Source of the DNA: Rhinopomastus cyanomelas
Lineage: Eukaryota > Chordata > Aves > Bucerotiformes > Rhinopomastidae
Direction of reading: 5' to 3'
DNA: 64,000 nt
NCBI GenBank assembly: GCA_013400115.1
Contig: VXBP01010329.1
Span: 921,515-985,514 of the forward strand
In this document: piece after piece, positions 56,825 to 64,000 of the stretch
How the letters are laid out: every line of letters begins with the position of its first letter
Position numbering within the stretch: the stretch's first letter is position 1
Made by a program: the position numbers and the translations under genes
Notes under the pieces: model-generated
What the model saw: only the letters and a program-made list of their open reading frames with translations
Databases searched by the model: none
Told to the model about the DNA's origin: nothing

Positions 56825-58410
56825 AGCAAGCAAGAGCAACGAAATAGTCTTATTAGATTTCACAGACACCAAAGAGATAGCATTAATTTTCTTGGAGGCT
56901 TCCCTTAACTTATTTATGTCTCTTTCAAACTGATATTTCCAAACCCCCAGCTCTCACTGTCACCAGATTTATGCTCATGGAAAGGAAGAGGCAGTTGGTG
57001 GCCTGAAAGAAACCTGGAAACGCCTGTGTGCAAAAGCACCAGGAGAAGCATCAGAGCGGGACACAGGAGAACATCTGCCACTGGTCAGGAAGATAACCAG
57101 CCCGCTGCTCCCAGCACTGGAGCTGAGCATGCTATTCATCGTATGCCAGAGGCTCATGCTCCAGTGAGGAGCACAACTCACTAGGAGAAGACTTTGTGTC
57201 CTGTGGGGCAATGACAACAAAGCTCCTTTTCCTGCTAGGAGGAAACTGACTGCTGGTGTAGTTTTCAACCATCCTCTGAAGTAAAATAGCTAATGGGCTG
57301 TTACACAGAGTAATTCCTGAAAGGCCTGAAAAAGCAGTCAGCCACAGCTGCCTCAGCACTTGCCATCCTGGCCTGCAGTAGAGCTCAGGACACGTTTGCC
57401 GTTGGAAAGATTGGCCTTTGCTCTCTGAATCTGCAGTCCACAGTGTGATCCTCTGTTTTATACGGTCATCCGATCCCTAGTGGCTCCATGATTCTGTGAT
57501 CACAGACAGTAATATTTCCCCAGTGCAGCTGTGGATCAGATGAAGCACGGCAGCCTTAAACTGCTTATCCTAGCGAGACAACAACCCTGTGGTAGACCCG
57601 CAGAAAACAATTTCTTCTGAACTGACATCACCCTCCCACCTCTGGCACCACCAGAGAGCGAACTTCACTGCGTGAGCAGCAATTCCAGGAGGATTTCATA
57701 AAGAAGACCTGGAATGAACCTGCAGCTCGCTGCTCGCGTGGTTCCACTCATGTACACCAATGTGGGAGATGTTGAAAGGGCGAAGCATGTAAAGCTGCTC
57801 TGGCGAGGAAGGTGTTAATGAAAGCCAGCACTTCCAGAGGAATCAAAGAAGTCCTACACAAATTGCATCGCTGTAAAACAAACTCAGCCAAGGACGAGCA
57901 TTTAACTGATCCAGGACAGCTCGAGGCTCAGTCTGGTTCCATGTATTACTCTGTCACTGCGGACTGGTGGCTTGATCACATCTGGGGCTGAGCTTGACTC
58001 GCCGCCGCGCACGAAGTAATCTGCCCAATTGATTTCCCTAGCACGCAGTCACCGGGCGCTAACCAGATCTGATCGATCTCCCCGCAGCCTAACAGCTTCA
58101 GTGCTTATCGTGCTCTGGACTTCAGAAGTGACAAATCAGTGTCGGCACCGTTTAGCAGCGATGGCTGCGGTGCTGCACCACGCGCAGTGTGTCTGCCAAG
58201 AGGGGCTCGAACCACACACCTTCATGGGATTTCTGCTGCCATCTCCCGTGAAGGCTTTGCTCCAGCAGGTGGGAAAGGCCTCGACCGCAGAAAGATACTA
58301 GCGGGACAGCGAAGTCTTGCCAGCCCAGACTGCTGTTGCTACTCCTAGTGTAAAAATAGCTGTGATAAGCACAGTTAATTCTAGCCTACCACAAACCTAG
58401 AGCCAGGGTC
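56825..58410. other. Stretch without recognisable gene; possible CR1 tail scrap
   Basis: 57470-57502 (CCGATCCCTAGTGGCTCCAT, GATTCTGTGATC) may be a 30-bp group-A tail. Nothing else recognised. Confidence 0.35.
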
Positions 58411-58571
58411 ATGCCGCACTGGAACAGGCTGCCCGGGGAGGTGGTAAAGTCACCATCCCTGCAGGGGTTCAAATAACCTGTAGATGTGGAACTAGGAAAT
58501 TTGCTTTAGTGACCGTGGTGGAGCTGACCTGGAGGTCTCTTCCAACCTTAGTAATTCTATGATTCTGTGAA
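58411..58571 (+). mobile_element. CR1 LINE 3' fragment, less common type
   Basis: GCCGCACTGGAACAGGCTGC, CCGGGGAGGTGGTAAAGTCA, CCATCCCTGCAGGGGTTCAA, TGACCTGGAGGTCTCTTCCA and ACCTTAGTAATTCTATGATT, with tail CTGTGAA. Confidence 0.92.
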
Positions 58572-58799
58572 TATATCTCCACCACAGATTTCACGATGGC
58601 ATTTTCTTGCAAAAAGCATCTAAATCCTAGTCATCAGGCTGCATTTTACCGCAGGTATGAAGAGGTGATGCTAGTGAAAAGAGAGAGGAGTGGCAACAGC
58701 AGATTGAGACAGTAAGCAGTTACTTAGCTGCCAGGCTGCCTCTTGGCAATCATTCGAAGCATCCCAGCACTGGTCTGCTACAGGAACTGGACTCTTCTG

Positions 58800-59166
58800 C
58801 AAAAGCTGTACAACCACGAGGCTGGGGAAGGGACTGGAGGGAAAGTCTGATGGAGAGAGGCTGAGGGAGCTGGAGGTGTTTAGCCAGGAGGAGACTTGGG
58901 GGGACCTTCTCCCTCTCTCCAACTCCCAAGGGAGGCTATAGTCAGGTGGGGGCCAGGCTCTTCTCCCAGGCAACTAGCACCAGGACGAGAGGGCAGGGCC
59001 TGAAGTTACCAGGGGAGGCTTAGTTTGGATGTTTGGAAGCCCTTCCTCATGGAAAGGGTGATCAGATCCTGGAAGGACTGCCCAGGGCAGTGGTGAAGTC
59101 CCCATCCCTGGAGGTGCTTAGGGACTGGCCAATGGGGTGATTTAATAACTCTGAGATTCAGTGAAA
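58800..59166 (+). mobile_element. CR1 LINE 3' fragment, group B
   Basis: GAGGCTGGGGAAGGGACTGG, GAGGCTGAGGGAGCTGGAGG, CTCTTCTCCCAGGCAACTAG, CCCTTCCTCATGGAAAGGGT and CCCATCCCTGGAGGTGCTTA. The 3' end is shortened to GGGGTGATTTAATAACTCTG, AGATTCAGTGAA. About 90 bases of the usual UTR are missing. Confidence 0.93.
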
Positions 59167-60230
59167 CTGGTTTTGTTTTGCCTGTGCTAGTCAGTGGCTT
59201 GAGATGATTATTGTTTTGAATTACAGAACAGGAGGGCAAGGAAGACTCCCTCTCTTCAAGGAAACTCTCCTCAAGATACTTGAATTGTAAATGACATTTT
59301 CAAGTAGAGTCTGTCCAAGATCCACCAGAGTGGGGTATAGAACATCTGACAGGTCTGGAGGATGCTGGTGAGCACTTCCCTGAGCTCACACACAGCAGAA
59401 GTAGTATTGGATTGCTGAGTGAAACTGCTCGGAGCTAGATAGCAGTAGCACAGCTCAGAGTCACCCCATTTTGTGTGTATCTGCAACTCAGGACTTGGAT
59501 CTCACAACCCTGCTCTGTGAAACCAACACGACGTGGAAATTTAAACGTGTGCTTTGAAAAGATTTTTAAAAGACTCAAAAAAGCAAACCAGTGAGTGAGT
59601 AGAGAGTCAAACAAGCTTTTCTAAAATGCAGTCATTACAAAACCCAATCACTAGTCATGTCACACTGTCCTAGTGCGATAAATAAGACGGATTCTCTTCC
59701 TAGCCATCCAGGAGATTCCATCTGCCCTCAAAAGAGAAAGTACATTAATGCAGCCATACACACAACAGTTGTCAGTGGCAGCATGCGAAAGGAAACTGGA
59801 TTTAAGAGAGCTGGCAGCAGTGCCAGGCACACAGAGGAGGATCTGCACCACTGCAGTCAGGGAAGTCTGCCTCTCGTACAACAGCCAAAGGCGACTGTGC
59901 CAGCAGCCAGCCAGCAGCTGCGGCATCCCCATCCACCCAGCCACGCAGTGCTGGTTTGAGGGGATGACACAGCAACAACCCACGAGGATCCCGATGAACC
60001 CGTGAAAGTAGCTTCTGGCTGCTACTCATGCCACCACCACAAGCTATTTCTACAATCAGCAACAACATTAATGACCACAAATCTGAAAAAAATGTTAGGC
60101 AGAGCTTTATTAAATTTGCTGCCTCCCTCCTCTCCTCAACTGATCTCTGTGGAAGCCTTCAGATGTTTCTGAGCTCTGCCCTGTGACAGCTGATCCTCCT
60201 GCCTGTGCTCCCTTCTGGTTTGGAGTGACA
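59167..60230. other. Stretch without recognisable gene or repeat
   Basis: Nothing recognised. Frames at 59657-60080 overlap on both strands. Confidence 0.4.
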
Positions 60231-60284
60231 ATATAAAAAGCTCAGTTCAGCTGCAGCACGCTGGCCGACAAAACCAGTGTAAGT
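60231..60284 (+). promoter_or_regulatory. TATA box with downstream splice-donor consensus
   Basis: ATATAAAAAG at 60231-60240 is a good TATA element. About 40 bases on, CCAGT/GTAAGT (GTAAGT at 60279-60284) fits the splice-donor consensus. The spacing suits a start site near 60262 and a very short first exon. No coding exon could be recognised downstream, so this may be chance or a non-coding transcript. Confidence 0.3.
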
Positions 60285-62096
60285 GCATAGGTTTGCCCCT
60301 CCTCAGCTGTGGGCTGAGAAATTAAATCCAATCCGGCACACAATAAGCATCCCTTTCTGCAGTGCATTCCTTCTCCTGAGCTCATCTAAAGGAAGAATAA
60401 AAACAACCTAAGGATTCATAGAAAACTGCTGATGGAGAAGACTACTCACCAGCACACCATTAGCTATCGCATCTTGTGTTCTGAAATAAAGCATGCTGTG
60501 TAGAAGTGATTGCCTTGGAAGTTATTGGTACATTTGAATGCAAACTACCAAACCATGAAAAATGAGGCATCCGCTTGCTATAAAAATAAATTAGGAGGCA
60601 ATGCTTTGCTGGCAAAGCCATTTGGGTACCACAGTTCATAACTATTCATGGTACCATTAACAGATGTCTTTGCTTGTACTGTGAGCAGCCTTATATTGGC
60701 CTATTCAGCAGTACTTTATATTTAAAGTGAGTGCAAGCAACTTTGGTTTAGAATATAATAAAATCTTGCCTGATGTAGAGATCCTATGGGAAATTATACA
60801 ATAATGTTACCTACATAACTAATTTTGTTCTTATGAAATCATGATTCCCACTACACTTTTAGAGCTATTCCAAGTATTGTTTAACATCACCATTTCCATG
60901 TTAATATCTCAATAAATCACGGAAATACAATGCTTCACAGGAAAAGCGAGTCACACCTCTGGGAACATAAGTTTCCCTCTCTAAATTAAAAGGGGAATAA
61001 AATTGATGTTGAAAGTACTGTATGTTGTTCAAGGGTAGTAAAAGTGCCCCGAGTGCTCCTAACAAAGCCAGGCTACACGCTGCATGCACACACGCTCACA
61101 CCAGAGAGTGCAAAATATTGCTCAACTGTTCAGCTGCGCACCGGGAGCGTGGAGGAGCTGGTGTGAAATGCACCTGCGGGTACACAGCCCGCTGCACAGC
61201 TCCTTCCGAGACACCGAGGCAAACGGCTAAAGAAAGAGAACTCCCTGCCGCTGAGGCACTTGCTCTAATGATTGATTTGAACGTGACTCCGCACGGGAAC
61301 AGTCGAGGGCATGCCGTAACTCTGAGGCTTCTTCAAAACATTAAGTGATTGTTCACAATTATTCTAAGTGGGAAATTACCTCCTTCCCTCTCCCTGCACT
61401 TCAGAACATGCTAAGAGTTCCAGAAAGCCCGATAAAGAGAAGAGAAGCACAAAAATTGTGGCTTTTGCCATTCCAGCTCCACCCCTCACTCCCCTTTGCA
61501 GCAATGAGCTTTAGAAAACACGACTGTGCTTTTGTGTTTGCTTCAAGAGAGAAGCCTGGCTCTGGAAACACGTTGTACGCAGCCCTGAGAGCAAGGTAGT
61601 CCAGTCAACACCAGTTGAGAACCAGACTGATACACAACTATACCTGTATGTAACCAGATCAGGCGCTGCGGCTGAGTGGAGCTTATTCTGCCTCTGGTCT
61701 GTATGAAGCCAATTCTACACCAAAGAGTTTGGTGGGGTCCTCCTGACGAGGTGAAGGTTTCATATTTTGGGAACCTCCATAACTCAATGCAGAAAGGAAT
61801 CCACTTTGAACTAGGGGTCCAGTGCCGATTTAAAGACACATATGTTCCCTTTCCCTTACTGGGCACCCATGAACCTCATTTCTGTTTGGATCCGTGTACA
61901 ACTTTTTCACTACTTAAATAAAGTCTTGCGTGAGGGATTAATTGTCACCACATCCAGAGTCTCATTTCAACTCTCATTCACCACATGCTAATTTGCAGTT
62001 AACAGCATCATTTCTACCCTTTCCCTGCAGTCCTCATCAATGCCCTATTCATAAGGGCTGTCTTCCAGCCCTTTCCAGCTGTTTGGGGTAGGCTAC
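60285..62096. other. Stretch without gene; AT-rich block and possible polyadenylation region
   Basis: 60.52-60.92 kb is AT-rich with two short palindromes: GCTTTGC/GCAAAGC at 60603-60618, and GGTACCA (60625-60631) with TGGTACC (60649-60655). This is a candidate conserved non-coding block. A frame of 81 codons at 61676-61921 ends in TAA overlapping AATAAA (61917-61922), which could be an LTR-type or terminal-exon polyadenylation site. Confidence 0.35.
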
Positions 62097-62199
62097 AAGT
62101 GAGTGTGGCAAGGAAATCTGTATGTAAATCAAACAAACATAGTGAAAAGTGAGTGTGGCAAGGAAATCTGTATGTAAATCAAACAAACATAGTGAAAAG
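62097..62199 (+). repeat. Exact 50-bp tandem duplication
   Basis: Two copies of a 50-bp unit starting AAGTGAGTGTGGCAAGGAAA, followed by the first three bases of a third (62197-62199). Identity is perfect over the whole overlap (62097-62149 against 62147-62199). The identity points to a recent duplication, or to an assembly artefact. Confidence 0.95.
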
Positions 62200-63099
62200 C
62201 TGTGGAAGACGATACCTGTGCAATTTCTTTAGCCTTAATTTTAAGCTTTGATTAAAAGTAGTTCCCTATACTGTCTACTCTGCTGCTCATCTCTGAGCTA
62301 CATGACACAAAGCTAGCACAACCACCTTGTTAAAGGCTTCCAGAAGGAAACCACTCTGCCCTCCTGGCCTTGAAGAACAGCAAACACTAATTACAACGGT
62401 CCTGGTTTGTGTCTGAGGGAGAGAGAAACAACGCGAGAGCCCTGCCATCTGTAACACGGCGTTGGGTCCGCTCTCCAGGCCGCTTTTGTGAAACAATTGT
62501 CACAACCAAAGGAGATTACCTTGATCCCATGGTGGAATAACTCCCTGCTCAGCTCTGTTCCTTTCTCTGAATATGAGTAAAGCTCCAAAAATAGCTTCGA
62601 AAAGCAGAGGTTTTCTTTTTTTAACAAAATACTTAATTGGGGGACTTTGGATAATCCACAAACACAATGGCTCCTGGTTTTAAATAACAACCAGAAGCCA
62701 GAAGTAAGAGCTATTAGCTATTTCCACAGCGAGGAAAAAGATGCCCCAAATGGTGTGATAATTAGGGCTGAACATTAGAGCTGGGTGATTAATGATGTGG
62801 CCAGGGAGCAAGAGCACGTTTCAAGAGCCGCATACTGCCTGTGGATTGTGTTCCTTGCCGTTTGCATAAACCAGTCCTGCTTGTTCCTCAGTAATGATCA
62901 TCTTCAACCCGCTGCAGGACTTCAAACGGGTGTTATGTTTTATTATTAATTTCTTATTAAAGTGAGACACTCAGTGAGCAACAATGATCAGCTCAAAATG
63001 GGTAACAAATATGCCCCAAATTCTGAACGAGGAAGAATAAATTCTGCTTGTGATGTGGAAGTTTATCGGTCTGAAAGAACTCCTAGAAACTGCTTTAAA
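62200..63099. other. Stretch without gene; homeodomain-rich candidate regulatory part
   Basis: 62.75-62.81 kb has GATAATTAGGG and GTGATTAATGATG (62785-62797), the latter resembling HOX/PBX-type composite cores. Motif-level only. Confidence 0.35.
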
Positions 63100-63346
63100 A
63101 CATTGAGAAAAACTTATGTGGAAAGGTTGAGATTGGATCCTAGGAAGAAGTTCTTTGCTGAGAGAGTGGCTGGGCCAGAACAGGCTGCCCAGGGAAGTGG
63201 TGGAGTCCCCATCCCTGGACAGGTTTAAAAAGCAAGTAGCTACAGCACTTGAGGCTGTGGTCATGGGGTTAAGGAGATGCTGGGATGAAGGCTGGACTTG
63301 ATGATCCTTAAGTTCCTTTCCAGCCATGATGACTCTGTGATTCTAT
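63100..63346 (+). mobile_element. CR1 LINE 3' fragment, group C
   Basis: GTGGAAAGGTTGAGATTGGA, TCCTAGGAAGAAGTTCTTTG, CCCAGGGAAGTGGTGGAGTC and CCCATCCCTGGACAGGTTTA. The end GGACTTGATGATCCTTAAGT and CAGCCATGATGACTCTGTGA follows, with tail TTCTATTCTATA. VERLRLDPRKKFFAERVAG is readable. Confidence 0.94.
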
Positions 63347-64000
63347 TCTATAATTGTTAATTTTCATAGGAAAATAGTCCTCGTTTGTTGGAAGATGGGG
63401 CCATCTAAGCCAACAGGAATCTCTGGCAGTGGCTAAAAGCAGGGCAGGGGAGAAGAGGTGAAGTTTTAGAACTTTTTTCTGTTGGCTTCTGGTAGGTCGT
63501 TTGTGATCACGTGCGGACGTACCATCCAACAACTTGACAGTTGTTCCCAGCTCAGTTCTGAGTTGTGTGAAGTTCAGATGGCTTTCCCCATTTTGAACTT
63601 GTCTTTCATGCCTTCATTTGGGAAGTGATTTGGAAGAGATGGAGGATGACTGTTTCCTCTTCCACCTACAACTGTGCTTGTTGCTTTTCCTGGGTGAAGA
63701 AGTCTTAGGTTGTTTACTGCTTCTTGTGGAGAAGCTGCTCCATGCTTTTGATCATCTCTGCTGACTCTCTGAACTGTTACAAGCTTTTAACGGGACAGAG
63801 AGGTCTGGGCACACATTCCGCTTGCACAGTGACAGAAGGAAATCTTGTGTGGTTTTTATTATTCCATTCCTGCTCAGTCTTAGCCTTCACTTTGCTCGCT
63901 GACTGCTGAGTTGACATTGATGGCAATGTCCCCAGTCAGGCTTCTCCATGAGATTACGGCATGTTAGTGCAGCTGCGACACTGATAAGCCAAGGCAATTC
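63347..64000. other. Stretch without recognisable gene or repeat
   Basis: Nothing recognised up to the window end. Confidence 0.4.

Noticed and set aside
57470..57502. CR1 tail scrap
   Set aside because: About 30 bp with several mismatches; noted in the interval entry but too short to call as an element.
58203..58220. B-box-like GGTTCGAGCCCC on the minus strand, possible tRNA
   Set aside because: No matching A box or acceptor-stem pairing at tRNA spacing upstream.
1..64000. Open frames of 60-150 codons as host genes
   Set aside because: They overlap in all frames, lack domains and splice context, and many lie inside CR1. None meets the evidence needed for a gene.
1..64000. CRISPR array, operon or other prokaryotic system
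   Set aside because: The repeats are dispersed LINE copies, not regularly spaced. No long prokaryote-like genes occur; the sequence is avian nuclear DNA.

Overview
The window is vertebrate nuclear DNA, almost certainly from a bird. The evidence is the repeat content. More than 35 fragments of avian-type CR1 (chicken repeat 1) LINEs lie on both strands. They carry the family's C-terminal ORF2 coding, its 3' untranslated signature (GATTGGAAGGGACC and CCAATCCCCCTGCCACAG) and its 3' octamer-like ends (ATTCTGTG). By hand estimate CR1 covers roughly a fifth of the 64 kb. That is dense for a bird and would suit a CR1-rich lineage, but I cannot name the species. I found no convincing protein-coding host gene, rRNA, tRNA or CRISPR array. 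Nearly all open frames are short, not conserved-looking, or are remnants of CR1 ORF2. The window reads as intergenic or intronic DNA.

Layout. 0-10 kb: five CR1 copies, one degraded coding-like stretch of unknown origin (4.08-5.0 kb) and a perfect 25-bp palindrome (7.37 kb). 10-17 kb: a probable solo retroviral LTR (12.0-12.8 kb), then four CR1 3' ends in a row in one orientation (15.6-16.5 kb). 17.4-20.0 kb: the most structured locus. It is a CR1 copy on the minus strand that still has ORF1 (GDSL-type esterase start), reverse transcriptase and a CpG-dense 5' end, abutting a plus-strand CR1 piece. The whole block is bounded by about 72-bp direct repeats. 20-32 kb: CR1 copies, a 90-bp LTR-ended mini-element with a 5-bp target-site duplication (24.7 kb) and AT-rich islands with octamer motifs. 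32-46 kb: an old CR1 relic (32.6 kb), more young CR1 copies, and long stretches with nothing recognisable. 46-64 kb: further CR1 copies, a TATA-plus-splice-donor configuration (60.2 kb), a possible LTR/polyadenylation region (61.9 kb) and an exact 50-bp tandem duplication (62.1 kb).

The CR1 copies fall by eye into three main 3'-end groups. Group A (GGGATTGGAAGGGACCT on the antisense strand, ending TAATGTTCTGTGATTCT) has about 16 copies. Group B (GAGGCTGGAAAAGACCTC, ending CAATAATTCTGTGATTCT) has about six. Group C (GGCTGGAAAGGACCTTCAGGATCATCAAG) has about four. Several other copies belong to older or less common types. All are 5'-truncated or broken, so none could move on its own. No coordinated gene system is visible. 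The points most worth checking are the direct-repeat-bounded CR1 composite with its CpG island, the LTR mini-element, and the two group-B copies with a non-canonical 3' end.
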